The translations under genes were made by a program, and so were the position numbers. From positions 434,001 to 498,000 of the forward strand of contig NZ_CAXBBQ010000002.1 of the NCBI RefSeq assembly GCF_963974575.1: 64,000 bases of DNA, written 5' to 3'. The stretch is from Sphingosinicella sp963974575. Lineage in GTDB: Bacteria > Pseudomonadota > Alphaproteobacteria > Sphingomonadales > Sphingomonadaceae. The notes under the pieces were generated by a model. It did not search any database and was not told the origin of the DNA. It saw only the letters and a list, made by a program, of their open reading frames with translations. Within the stretch, counting starts at the first letter, position 1, and the number at the start of each line of letters is the position of its first letter. This document shows positions 11,418 to 20,700 of this stretch, piece by piece.

Positions 11418-12557
11418 TTACGTTCGGCCCTTTCCGGCCCCCATCAGCAGCGCGCCGATCAGGCAGGCACCGCCCGCGACCAGCCCGAAGGCGTTCCAGT
11501 CAGAGCCCGCGACGAGCGGCACGGCAAGCGCCGGGCCGAGCGCGCTTCCAAGCATCAGGAACGCCGGCGCCGCGCCGGCGTGCCGCGCATCGCCGAGATT
11601 TCCGGCGCGCGCGATCACATAGGGTAAACCGAAACCGGGGAGCAAGACCAGCGCCGCAGCCGCCACCGCGAACAGCCACAAGCCCTGCGTGTGCGCGATC
11701 AGCAGCACGTCTACGGCGAGCAGCAGGCCGAAACCCAGCACCGGCACGCGCAGACCGGCACGCTCTCCAAGCAGCCGGGAAAGCAGCGGCCCGACCATCA
11801 TGACGAATGCGCACGCGGCCATGATCTTGCCCACCAGCTGCATATCGAAGCCCTTCGCGGCACCGAGCGGGAAGATCGAGTTCCAGGCCATGCTCTGCCC
11901 CACGAACATCACGGCAAGGCCGACAAGCACAAGCACCGCGCGCGGGATCGGACGAAAGCCGGCGCCGTTCTGTTCGACATTGCCACGAAGGCCTGCCGCC
12001 ATGGCGAGAAGCGCGCAGAGCGCGGTTGCGGCGAGCCCGCCGAACACGGCCACGGCGCCCGCGACTTCGACGAGCGGCGGCAGCGCGAGGTAGAAAAGCG
12101 CGGCAAAGCAGGCGAGACCGATCTGCATCGTGGCGAGCGTCTTTTGCCCATCAGTGCGTTGCGCCGCGAGCGCCGTCGCGGTCGCCAGCACCGTGCCGAG
12201 CGCCAGCCCCGACAGCAGGCGCCCCGCAACGAACGCCGCATCCGGGGCAAGCATCGCAAGAAGATTGGCCGCGACCGCGACAGCCGCCGCGCCAAGGGCG
12301 AGCGGCCGGGCGCCGACCCTGCCCGCCACAGCGGCAGCGCCAAGCGTGCCAAGGCCGATCGCCGCGATCTCGCCAGACGCCACGACGCCGGCAAGCTCGC
12401 CCCTTGCCTCCGACGCCGCGAGCCAGAGCGGAATCGCCGTTGTCCCCGAAAACCCCGCGATGTTTCCCGCGACGAGGCTGAAGACCGCGCTTTGACGTTT
12501 CGGCGCGGGCGGCTGGGGCTCAGGCAAGGGCGTTCCGCCGGATGCGCCCGTCGGCAA
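11418..12557 (-). CDS. MFS transporter
   Basis: Inner-membrane carrier of about 379 residues with roughly 11-12 hydrophobic helices, beginning AVFSLVAGNIAGFSGTTAIP and ending in a helix before GAGKGRT. The GR(V/L)GARPL and RLLSGLALG loops fit the major facilitator pattern. No ATG precedes helix 1; the reading frame opens at TTG 12557, which overlaps the end of the amidohydrolase gene by 38 bp, so translation is probably coupled. The start is therefore uncertain. It would bring the imported compound or its product across the inner membrane for the amidohydrolase and HyuA-type enzyme. Substrate unknown. Confidence 0.8.
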   Translation of the reverse strand: MPTGASGGTPLPEPQPPAPKRQSAVFSLVAGNIAGFSGTTAIPLWLAASEARGELAGVVASGEIAAIGLGTLGAAAVAGRVGARPLALGAAAVAVAANLLAMLAPDAAFVAGRLLSGLALGTVLATATALAAQRTDGQKTLATMQIGLACFAALFYLALPPLVEVAGAVAVFGGLAATALCALLAMAAGLRGNVEQNGAGFRPIPRAVLVLVGLAVMFVGQSMAWNSIFPLGAAKGFDMQLVGKIMAACAFVMMVGPLLSRLLGERAGLRVPVLGFGLLLAVDVLLIAHTQGLWLFAVAAAALVLLPGFGLPYVIARAGNLGDARHAGAAPAFLMLGSALGPALAVPLVAGSDWNAFGLVAGGACLIGALLMGAGKGRT

Positions 12558-13740
12558 CGATCAGGGCAAGCCGGTCGTGCTGTTCGAGAACGGAAATATC
12601 GTCGAGCGGATTGCCGTCCACCAGCAGCAGATCGGCGAGCGCGCCGCCTGCGATCGTGCCCAGCTTCCCTTCCATCCCGACCAGCGCCGCGTTCACCGAG
12701 GTCGCCGAACGCAGGATTTCAGGCGCGCTCATGACCTCGCGGCGCAGCGCGAACTCGCGCGATTGGCGATCCATGACCGAACCCAGAAGATCGGTGCCGA
12801 ATCCGATCTTCGCGCCCGCTTGGCGGAGGCGATCGAGCGAGGTGGACGCGAGGTCTCCGACCTCGGCCACCTTGGCGAGCGCCGCAGCGGGCAGGCCCAT
12901 CGACGGGCCCACGGCGCGGATCGCATCGATGATCGCCAGCGTCGGTACCGCGAAGGCATCGTGTTCGACGATGGCGGCGACGCCGTCCGCCTCCAGCATC
13001 GTTGCGTGTTCGATGGAACGCACGCCGTTCTTCACGCAGCGGATCGCGGCGGCATTGGTATGCGCGTGCGCCATCACATAGGTGCGGCGTGTGGCGGCCT
13101 CATCGACCGCGACGCGGATTTCCTCGTCGCAGAACTGGTCCATCCAGATGGGGTCACTCGGCGAAAGAACGCCGCCTGAAACGAACAGCTTGATCTGATG
13201 CGCGCCGCGCCGGAGCTGTTCACGCACCATCTTGCGCATCTCGTCCGGCCCATCGACGACGACCGACAGCGACCCGCAATAGGCGCAGGCGCAGCCTTCG
13301 AAATGATCGGGATCGCGCATGTCGCCGTGGCCGCCCGTCTGGCTGATCGCGAGGCCCGGGTAAAAGAGGCGCGGGCCGTTGATGAGGCCCTTCGCGAGCC
13401 CCGCCGCGAGCACATGATCGCCGCCCGCTGCATCGCGCACGGTGGTGAAGCCGCGCTGCAGGGTATCTTCCATGATCCGGCGGGCGTGAAGCGCGCGGAG
13501 GCCCGGCGGCATACGGTCGATCACCGCCGGGTTCGCCTCTGCGCCATAGCAGTGGAAATGCGCGTCGATGAGGCCGGGCATCGCGAAACGCCCGCCGCCG
13601 TCGAGGCGCTGCGCCTCCGATCCGGTCACGGGCTTGTCGGAGACTTCGCGGATCGTGTTGCCTTCAACGACGATCGACATGCCCTCGCCGAGCACGGCCT
13701 CTCCGTCGAAGACGGTCACGTTCTCGATGATCAGCGTCAT
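12520..13740 (-). CDS. Metal-dependent amidohydrolase, imidazolonepropionase/Xaa-Pro dipeptidase-like
   Basis: Cytoplasmic amidohydrolase of 406 residues with no signal peptide. Metal ligands visible: HFH at 61-63, K184 in IKLFVSGG (the carbamylated-lysine position), H225/H227 in MAHAH, H245 in SIEHA and D317 in GFGTD. The set matches the binuclear subgroup that includes imidazolonepropionase-like and N-acyl/aminoacyl-proline hydrolases. First gene of the amidohydrolase-MFS-LAL run, 75 bp after the MOSC fusion. It would cut an amide or lactam bond in the compound taken up by this cluster. The three cysteines in CACAYC (150-155) are an oddity of unknown meaning. Confidence 0.87.
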   Translation of the reverse strand: MTLIIENVTVFDGEAVLGEGMSIVVEGNTIREVSDKPVTGSEAQRLDGGGRFAMPGLIDAHFHCYGAEANPAVIDRMPPGLRALHARRIMEDTLQRGFTTVRDAAGGDHVLAAGLAKGLINGPRLFYPGLAISQTGGHGDMRDPDHFEGCACAYCGSLSVVVDGPDEMRKMVREQLRRGAHQIKLFVSGGVLSPSDPIWMDQFCDEEIRVAVDEAATRRTYVMAHAHTNAAAIRCVKNGVRSIEHATMLEADGVAAIVEHDAFAVPTLAIIDAIRAVGPSMGLPAAALAKVAEVGDLASTSLDRLRQAGAKIGFGTDLLGSVMDRQSREFALRREVMSAPEILRSATSVNAALVGMEGKLGTIAGGALADLLLVDGNPLDDISVLEQHDRLALIVADGRIRRNALA

Positions 13741-13815
13741 GGGTGCAGGTTCCTGTATCTTGCGCCGCGCTGCAAAGGCCGCAGCGGGTGGCGACGACGA
13801 AATCGGGGCGGCGGT

Positions 13816-15519
13816 TCAGTCAAAAGCGATCGCCACGTCGGAGGCAGGGCGTGCGCAGCAGAGCAGGACGCGGTCCGCCGCGAGCGGCATGGCAGGAGAC
13901 GGCGAATGCTCGACACGGCCCGACACGAGCGTGCTTTCGCAGGCACCGCAGCTTCCCGAACGGCAGCCGAACGCTAGCGCGAGGCCGGCAGCTTCGGCGA
14001 GTTCGAGCAGGCTGAGGTTGGCGTCCTGCGTCCACTCCGCGACGGTGCCGCCGAAGTCCACCTGCGCCCGGGCGATCGACGGCGCGGCGTCTGCTGCGCC
14101 GGGCACGAACGATTCCGATCGCACCTGCCCGGGCGGGACACCCATCGCGGCAAGCGCATCGCGTACCATCGCCTCGAACGGCGCGGGGCCGCAGATGTAG
14201 ATGTCGCTGAAAATGCCTTCGAGCTCGATCTCGCGGCCGAAGGGGGCGGTTTTGTATGCGGGCGCGAGAATCTCGCGCAGCCTGTCCGGCGTGAGCCGTC
14301 CCGGTTCGTGACCTGCATCATCTTCGCGCGGGGCGGAATAGAAAACGTGGCACAGCGCGGCGTCCCGCCCCGTGGCTGCGAACGCGTGCGTTTCGCCGCT
14401 GCGCGTCTGATGAATCCAGACCAGCGGCGGCGGACTGTCCTGCCTTTCCCGGTGCGCCTTCAGCATCGCGAGCATCGGCGTGACGCCGATACCGGCGCTG
14501 ATCAGCACCACGCGCATAAAGCCGTCGCGCTTCAGCGTGAAACGCCCCGCCGGGGGCCGCGCCCAAACGGTGCCGCCGCGCGCGCCGATTTCGTGGAGGA
14601 GCGCGGAACCCTCCCCGCCCGCGAGGCGCTTCACGGTAAGGCGATAGCGCTGGAGCGCGTCGTCATGATCGGAAAGCGTCCAGCTGTGGACCGGCGCATC
14701 GTCGCCGTTGCCGAGCCGGACGGTGAGGAATTGCCCGGCGAGTGGCGGCGCCAGCGGAACGTCGTCGAGAGGGGTGAGCGTGAAGGATGCAATGTCCTGC
14801 GCCTCCTCCCGCAGTTTCGCGAGGCGGAACGGGCGCCAGCCGCTCCAGCGGCCGGTCTTGAGGCGCGCCAGGTCCTCCAGTCCCGCGATGCGCTTCGCGA
14901 GCATCCCGCGCGCCTGCCCGCCGAGCCAGCGATTGGCAAGGGGCTCGCGCAGTGCCTGCGGTTCGGCATCCCGCGCGACGAGCAGGCGTGAAAGGTCGCC
15001 AACGGTGATCGCCGACGGATCGGGACATTCGGTGGTAGCGCTATCCCCCGCGGCAACCCGCCCCGGCGTTTCGACCGCGAGGTAGAAGCCGACATGGCCG
15101 CTTTCGATCATCGGCCCGAGCACGCTGTCGGGCTGATCCATGCGCCACGCGAACTTGAAGCACGGGATGCGCGGCGAGGTCACGCGGAACACCGCCTCGC
15201 CGATACGGACGATATCGCCGATGCGAAGGTTGTTCTCATCGAAACCCGACACGACGATGTTCTCGCCGAAGCGGCACCAGTCCCATGCTGCGGGGTCGGC
15301 GCCGAAGCGTTCCGCCCACATGGCGTAGTGCTCCGCAGGCGAAGCGAGGACGGCTTCGGTGTGGACCGCGGTCTCGTTGCCGTCCGGTCCCTCCGCGCCG
15401 AACCAGAGCGCGCCGGGCGCAGGGCTGCGCACGATAGAGGTGAAGGTCCGCTGGCCCCTTACGTCCTGCCACGCCGGCCTTGCCGTGCTGACGGCGACCA
15501 CTCTCCGCTCGTTCCCCAT
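13816..15519 (-). CDS. MOSC - ferredoxin reductase - [2Fe-2S] ferredoxin fusion
   Basis: A 567-residue three-part redox enzyme. Residues 1 to about 165 are a YiiM-type MOSC molybdenum-cofactor domain with FGENIVVSG at 84-92 and the probable Mo-ligand cysteine C120 in PRIPCFK. About 225-460 is a flavin reductase with HSWTLS (FAD loop) and ISAGIGVTPMLAML (pyridine nucleotide loop). The end is a plant-type ferredoxin with CRSGSCGAC and a distal C in LLCC. All electron carriers from NAD(P)H to Mo are on one chain, so it could reduce N-hydroxylated or similar compounds without partners. It is 75 bp upstream of and on the same strand as the amidohydrolase. No signal peptide. Substrate unknown. Confidence 0.88.
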   Translation of the reverse strand: MGNERRVVAVSTARPAWQDVRGQRTFTSIVRSPAPGALWFGAEGPDGNETAVHTEAVLASPAEHYAMWAERFGADPAAWDWCRFGENIVVSGFDENNLRIGDIVRIGEAVFRVTSPRIPCFKFAWRMDQPDSVLGPMIESGHVGFYLAVETPGRVAAGDSATTECPDPSAITVGDLSRLLVARDAEPQALREPLANRWLGGQARGMLAKRIAGLEDLARLKTGRWSGWRPFRLAKLREEAQDIASFTLTPLDDVPLAPPLAGQFLTVRLGNGDDAPVHSWTLSDHDDALQRYRLTVKRLAGGEGSALLHEIGARGGTVWARPPAGRFTLKRDGFMRVVLISAGIGVTPMLAMLKAHRERQDSPPPLVWIHQTRSGETHAFAATGRDAALCHVFYSAPREDDAGHEPGRLTPDRLREILAPAYKTAPFGREIELEGIFSDIYICGPAPFEAMVRDALAAMGVPPGQVRSESFVPGAADAAPSIARAQVDFGGTVAEWTQDANLSLLELAEAAGLALAFGCRSGSCGACESTLVSGRVEHSPSPAMPLAADRVLLCCARPASDVAIAFD

Positions 15520-15594
15520 GCGGGGAGGATAACGTCTGTGCAGGTCGCAACAATCCGGCGCGATGGGTGATCCCTCACCGGTTCGGGTAGCAGA

Positions 15595-15855
15595 TCAGTC
15601 CCCGCTGCCGGCGCTGTCGGCGAGATCCATGAAACGGCGTGCGGCCTCGCGCTCCTCCGCATCCTCGAACGCATCAAGGTCGGGCGCGTCGCCCAGCATG
15701 TGCATCAGCGCCCAGAGCGCGAAGCGCCGCCCGGCGTTCGTTTCGAGACCGAAGTCGACGCGCATACGGTCAAGCCCGGCAGAGAGCGCCGAAGCATTGA
15801 GCGCATCGATCTCGGCGGTGCCGAAATAGCGGAACAGAAGATCATGAAAGTCCAT
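15595..15855 (-). CDS. Small conserved protein of unknown function (86 aa)
   Basis: I do not recognise a named family. The 86-residue product is acidic, soluble and probably all-helical, with the block DFGLETNAGRRFALWALMHM in the middle and an acidic tail. It follows the thioredoxin gene by 19 bp on the same strand, which suggests one transcript. Coding is supported by its position, codon usage like its neighbours, and similarity in style to small proteins I associate with sphingomonad thioredoxin loci. No cysteines, so a direct thiol role is unlikely. Confidence 0.7.
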   Translation of the reverse strand: MDFHDLLFRYFGTAEIDALNASALSAGLDRMRVDFGLETNAGRRFALWALMHMLGDAPDLDAFEDAEEREAARRFMDLADSAGSGD

Positions 15856-15874
15856 GCGCTCCGCTTAGCCGATT

Positions 15875-16339
15875 TCAGCGGCGCGACAACTGCTGCCGTG
15901 TCCACGCGGTAATCGCGGTCCGGTCCATCGCACCCGCAGTGCGCGCCAATTCGCGGCCGCCTGCGAACAGGATCATCGTGGGAATCGAGCGGATCGCGAA
16001 ACGCGCGGCGATCTGCTGCTCGGCTTCGGTATCGACCTTGCCGAGCCTGACGTAGGGCTCAAGATCCTGCGCCGCCGCCGCGAACGCAGGCGCCATCGCG
16101 CGGCACGGACCGCACCACGAGGCCCAGAAATCGACGAGCAGCGGGAGGCTTTCGGTCTTCAGACGGCGATCGAACGCCGCACCGTCGAGATCGAGCGGCT
16201 TGCCGGTGAAAAGCGCTGTCTTGCAGCGCCCGCAACGGGGCGCCTGTTCGCGCCGCGCCGCCGGAACGCGGTTGGCGGCACCGCAGGCGGGACAGACGAT
16301 CATGAGCGGCTCGGCCGCCTGCTTTACTTCATCGCTCAT
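15875..16339 (-). CDS. trxC: Thioredoxin 2-like protein with N-terminal zinc ribbon
   Basis: Cytoplasmic disulfide reductase, 154 residues. The N-terminal zinc ribbon has C16-x2-C19 and C36-x2-C39; the thioredoxin domain has the active site WCGPC at 75-79 and the cis-proline region SIPTMILF. This domain order is that of TrxC (Trx2). The ATG at 16339 is preceded by AAAGGTG; longer in-frame starts would cross the divergent promoter. It is divergent from the 1-Cys peroxiredoxin, sharing a 50-bp gap, and is a natural electron donor for it. The shared inverted repeat in that gap suggests joint control. Confidence 0.93.
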   Translation of the reverse strand: MSDEVKQAAEPLMIVCPACGAANRVPAARREQAPRCGRCKTALFTGKPLDLDGAAFDRRLKTESLPLLVDFWASWCGPCRAMAPAFAAAAQDLEPYVRLGKVDTEAEQQIAARFAIRSIPTMILFAGGRELARTAGAMDRTAITAWTRQQLSRR

Positions 16340-16348
16340 CGTTATTAC

Positions 16349-16377
16349 ACCTTTCCTGTAATTATGTAGGGAAAGGT
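16349..16377. promoter_or_regulatory. Inverted repeat between trxC and the peroxiredoxin gene
   Basis: Perfect 8-bp arms ACCTTTCC (16349-16356) and GGAAAGGT (16370-16377) around an AT-rich 13-nt spacer. It fills more than half of the 50-bp divergent gap. Part of the symmetry could arise from the trxC ribosome site, but the length suggests an operator for one of the two nearby ArsR proteins. Confidence 0.45.
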
Positions 16378-16389
16378 CGCGAAGCGTCA

Positions 16390-17049
16390 ATGACGGCGGA
16401 TACGAACAGCGCGGTCGTCTCGCTCCAGATCGGCGACGCCGCACCCAATTTTGAAGCGCGGACGACGATGGGCACGATGCGCCTTTCCGATTTTCGCGGA
16501 CGCTGGCTGATGCTGTTCTCCCACCCGGCCGACTTCACACCCGTGTGCACCAGCGAATTCGTCGGCATCGCGCGCGCGGCCGACCGCTTCGCGGCGCTCG
16601 ACTGCGCGCTGATGGCCGTTTCGGTGGACAGCCTCTACGCGCACTTCGCCTGGGTTCGCGCCATTCGCGATGCGTTCGGGGTGACGGTCAACTTCCCGAT
16701 CGTGGAAGACCCCTCGCTCGTGATCGGCCGCGCCTATGGCATGATCTCGGCGCGCGCGGCGGATGCGGCCGCGATGCGATCAACCTATTTCATCGATCCT
16801 GACGGCATCATTCGCGCCATCATCACCTATCCTGCGACCATCGGCCGGTCCGTCGACGAGATGCTGCGTGTCGTCGCGGCCTTGCAGCGTGTTGACAGCG
16901 ATAACATCGTGACGCCGGAGGGCTGGCACCCCGGCGAGGACGTGCTGCTGCCGCCCGATCCGGACCAGGCCACACTGATGGCGCGCGACGACGATCCGAT
17001 CTGGTTCTGCCGCAGCGCGCCCGACCCGGGAGCCGGACGCCGTGGCTGA
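16390..17049 (+). CDS. 1-Cys peroxiredoxin (Prx6/AhpC-TSA family)
   Basis: Thiol peroxidase, 219 residues, reducing hydrogen peroxide and organic or sulfur-based peroxides. The peroxidatic cysteine is C53 in DFTPVCTSEF; there is no VCP-type resolving site, and the long C-terminal domain (DNIVTPEGWHPGEDVLLPP) is typical of the 1-Cys Prx6 subgroup. A lone cysteine near the end (WFCRS) is extra. The stop overlaps the following ArsR gene by 8 bp, so the two are translated together. The divergent TrxC-like thioredoxin is a probable reductant. Confidence 0.92.
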   Translation: MTADTNSAVVSLQIGDAAPNFEARTTMGTMRLSDFRGRWLMLFSHPADFTPVCTSEFVGIARAADRFAALDCALMAVSVDSLYAHFAWVRAIRDAFGVTVNFPIVEDPSLVIGRAYGMISARAADAAAMRSTYFIDPDGIIRAIITYPATIGRSVDEMLRVVAALQRVDSDNIVTPEGWHPGEDVLLPPDPDQATLMARDDDPIWFCRSAPDPGAGRRG

Positions 17050-17404
17050 GACACTCTCAGACGCTGAACTGGCGACCGTTGCCGAACTGATGCGGACACT
17101 GGGGCACGAGACCCGGCTGCGCCTGCTCGACACGCTGCGCGTGAAGGGCGAAACGTCGGTCGGCGAACTCGAAACGCTCACGGGGATCGGACAACCCGGC
17201 CTTTCACAGCAGCTCGCCATCCTGCGCAAAGCCGCGCTGGTGACCACGCGGCGGGCTGCGAAACTCGTCTACTACAGCATCGCGCCCGAGGCGGCGGGAA
17301 CGGCAAATACGTTTCTCGCGCGCCTTTCGGCAATGCCGGAACGCGGCGACCGGACACCGCGCCGCGCGCGGGGCGCCGCCGCGACGTTTGCCAAAATCCT
17401 GTAA
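17042..17404 (+). CDS. ArsR-family regulator without cysteines
   Basis: Winged-helix repressor of 120 residues. Recognition helix region IGQPGLSQQLAILRKAALV at about 48-66, followed by the wing TTRRAAKLVYYS. It has no cysteine at all, so it cannot sense metals or sulfane sulfur by thiol chemistry in the usual way. The GTG start overlaps the peroxiredoxin stop, showing tight coupling. It ends 12 bp from the converging second ArsR gene. A basic tail (GDRTPRRARGA) is unusual. Likely controls the trxC/peroxiredoxin gap, but this is inferred. Confidence 0.85.
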   Translation: MAETLSDAELATVAELMRTLGHETRLRLLDTLRVKGETSVGELETLTGIGQPGLSQQLAILRKAALVTTRRAAKLVYYSIAPEAAGTANTFLARLSAMPERGDRTPRRARGAAATFAKIL

Positions 17405-17416
17405 ACGACTGCGCGC

Positions 17417-17746
17417 CTAAACCTGCGCCACCTTCGCGGGGCCACCGAAACGATCGCAAAGCATGTCGATGAGCGCATGAACGCCTTCGTCGGCAAGCCG
17501 GTAGAAAATCGTCGTGCCCTCGCGGCGCGTGGCGACCATGCCGCCTTCGCGGAGCTTCGCGAGATGCTGGGACACGCTCGACTGCGCCTGCCCGGTGAGC
17601 TCGACGAGCGTGTTCACCGAGGCCTCTCCCGCCGAAAGACGGCACAGCACGATGAGCCGCTGCGCGTTGGCGAGCAGCTTGAGGACGGAGGCGGCATCCT
17701 CGGCGCAGGCGGCGAGCGCCGCGGCGGGCGTATCGGACATCATCAT
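17417..17746 (-). CDS. ArsR-family regulator with three cysteines, SqrR/BigR-like
   Basis: Winged-helix repressor of 109 residues with C14, C35 (in LIVLCRL, the position of the conserved reactive cysteine in BigR/SqrR) and C97 in the C-terminal helix. Sulfane-sulfur sensors of this group form a cysteine tetrasulfide between the core cysteine and a C-terminal one; here C97 lies about one helical turn earlier than I recall in BigR. Recognition helix AQSSVSQHLAKLREGGMV at 54-71. Its ATG overlaps the RND stop (ATGA), so it is the last gene of the rhodanese-adaptor-RND operon. With sulfide:quinone reductase nearby, a persulfide-responsive repressor is the best reading. Confidence 0.85.
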   Translation of the reverse strand: MMMSDTPAAALAACAEDAASVLKLLANAQRLIVLCRLSAGEASVNTLVELTGQAQSSVSQHLAKLREGGMVATRREGTTIFYRLADEGVHALIDMLCDRFGGPAKVAQV

Positions 17747-20700
17747 GTCGTCGCAGGTCTCTCGTCATCGCGCAGCACCACGTAGATCGCCGGAATGACA
17801 AGCACGGTGAGCAAAGTGGAGGACGCAAGCCCGAACAGCAGCGAGATTGCAAGCCCCTGGAAGATCGGATCGGTGAGGATCACCGCCGCGCCGATCATGG
17901 CCGCCGCCGCCGTGAGCACGATCGGCTTGAAGCGGATCGCGCCCGCTTCGATCAACACATCACGCAGCGGCTTTTCAGGTGCCGCGCTGTGGCGGATGAA
18001 ATCGACGAGCAGGATCGAATTGCGCACGATGATGCCCGCGAGTGCGATGAAGCCGATCATCGAGGTCGCGGTGAACGGCGCCTGGAACAGCATGTGGCCA
18101 AGCACGATGCCGACAAGCGTGAGCGGCACCGGGGTGAGGATCACGAGCGGCAGACGGAAGCTGCGGAACTGCGCGACGACGAGAATGTAGATGCCGAGCA
18201 GCGCGACCATGAAGGCGGCGCCCATGTCGCGGAACGTCACCCAGGTGATTTCCCATTCGCCGTCCCACAGCAGCGTGGTGACGGACTCGTCTTCCGGCTG
18301 GCCATTAAGGCGAACGACGGGCATTGCGAGGCCCTGGGCCGCCCAGTCATGATCCTCGATGGCGCGGTTCACGGCCAGCATACCGTAGATTGGCGCCTCA
18401 TAGTCCCCGGCGAGTTCCGCGGTGACCATGTCGGCGTAGCGGCCATCGCGGCGGAAGATCGCGCGGCTGCCGGCTTCCTGCCGCGCATCGACGATCGCGC
18501 CGAGCTCGACGAGATCGCCCGCGGGCGTGACCGCGACGGGCGTGCTCGACAGCGTTTCCGTCCAGCTGCGGTCGCCTTGGGCGAGCGCGACGCTGATCGG
18601 GAGCGGTGTGCGGCCGCCGCCGCGCGGCGCATAGCCGACCACGGTATCACTCATCAGCGCGCCGAGCGTGTCGGAAATCTGCCGCTGCGACAGGCCGTAA
18701 TAATCGACGCGGTCGCGTTCCGGCACGAGGCGGAGGCGCGGGCGCGGCTCGCCGAAGCTGTTGTCGACATCAACGATGTAGGGCACGGCGCGGAAGATCT
18801 TTTCGACCTCTGCGGCGGTCTTCTGACGCGTTTCGGCATCCGGGCCATAGATCTCCGCAAGCAGCGTGGCGAGCACGGGCGGCCCCGGCGGGGTTTCGAC
18901 GACTTTCAGCGATCCGCCGGCGGGCAGCTTCAGCGCTGCAAGGCGCTTGCGCAGATCGAGCGCGATCTCGTGGCTTGAGCGGTCGCGGTCGCCCTTGGGC
19001 AGCAGCGTTACCATCACGTCGCCCATTTCGGGCCGCGCGCGCAGGAAATAATGGCGGACGAGGCCGTTGAAGTTGAACGGCGCGGAGGTGCCGACATAGG
19101 CCTCCATCGCGGTCGCTTCCGGAATGCCGCGCACCACGGCGGCGACATCTTCCAGCGTGCGCGACGTCGCTTCGAGGCTGGTGCCTTCCGGCATATCGAC
19201 GACGATCTGCACCTCCGACTTGTTGTCGAAGGGGAGCAGCTTCACCGTCACGGCCTTGAAGTAGAACATCGAGCAGGCGAGCAGCGTGGCGAGCGCAACG
19301 CCAATGAGGAAATTGCGCGCCGAGGTGCGGCTGTCGATGACGCGGTGCGCGACGCGCGCATAAAGCGCGCCGAGCCTGCCGCCATCCTCGTGGCCGTGTC
19401 CGGTATCCAGCGCCTTACGCGCGAAGCGGATCATCAGCCACGGCGCGATCACCACCGCGACGAAGAAGGAAAAGACCATCGCCGCGGATGCGTTCACCGG
19501 AATCGGCGCCATGTACGGCCCCATCAGCCCGGACACGAACAGCATCGGGAGCAGCGCGGCGACCACGGTGAGCGTTGCGACGACCGTGGGGTTGCCGACC
19601 TCCGCGACCGCCTCGATCGCCGCCTCGGTGCGGCTGCGGCCATCCTTCATCGCCCAGTGCCGCGCGATGTTTTCGATCATCACGATCGCGTCGTCGACGA
19701 GGATGCCGATCGAGAAGATGAGCGCAAAAAGGCTGACGCGGTTGATCGTGTAGCCCATCAGGTTCGAGGCGAACATGGTGAGGAGAATCGTCGTGGGGAT
19801 CACCACGGCGGTCACGCCCGCCTCGCGCCAGCCGATCGCGAAACCGATCAGCGCGACGATGGAAAGCGTGGCGAGGCCGAGGTGGAACAGCAACTCGTTC
19901 GCCTTCTCGTTCGCTGTCTCGCCGTAGTTGCGCGTGACAGCGACATCGATGCCGTCGGGGATGAGCTTGCCTTCCAGGCGCTGCACGCGGTCCACGATCG
20001 CGTCCGAAACCACGACGGCGTTTGCCCCCGCGCGCTTGGCGATGGCGAGGCTGACGGCGGGCGCGCTCGACCAGTCGCCGTCGCGCTTCGCCCAGCGCCA
20101 TGCGCGTGCCTGATCCTCACGCGGGCCCTGCGTGACCGTGGCGACATCGCGCAGATAGACGGGCGCGCCGCTCGCCGAGCGCACGGTGAGCAGGCCGACC
20201 TCCTGCGCCGACGAGAGCGTCTGGCCCGCCGTGACGGCGACCGCCTTGCCGTCCTCGCGGATGCTGCCGAGTGGGAAGCTGCGGTTCGCTTGGCCGGCGG
20301 CCTCGATCACGCTGCCGAGCGGCACGTCGTAGCGCGCGAGCTTCGCGGGATCGGGCGCGATGCGGATCTGCTCGGCCCGCCCGCCGACGAGGAAGGTGAG
20401 GCCGACATCGCCGACCTTGGCAACCTCGGTGCGCAGCTTCGCGGCGACTTCGTAGAGCGCGCCGTCGGTCCACTGGCCCGCGGCGCCGGGCTTCGGCGAC
20501 AGGGTGAGGACGACGATCGGCACATCGTTGATGCCGCGCACGGTGACCTTGGGATCGGGGATGCCGACGGGTTTCCTGTCCCAGTTCGCGCGCAGCTTTT
20601 CCTCAATGCGGATGGCGGCGTCTTCCGGGTCCGAGCCTACGAGGAAACGCGCCGTCACCATCACGCCGTCGTCTTCGGCCTGCGTGTAAACATGCTCGAC

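Noticed and set aside
8576..11803. 1075-codon open frame on the plus strand opposite the LAL regulator and MFS genes
   Set aside because: It reads as arginine/histidine-rich nonsense without domains. Long antisense frames are expected at this GC content, and the minus strand has clear motifs.
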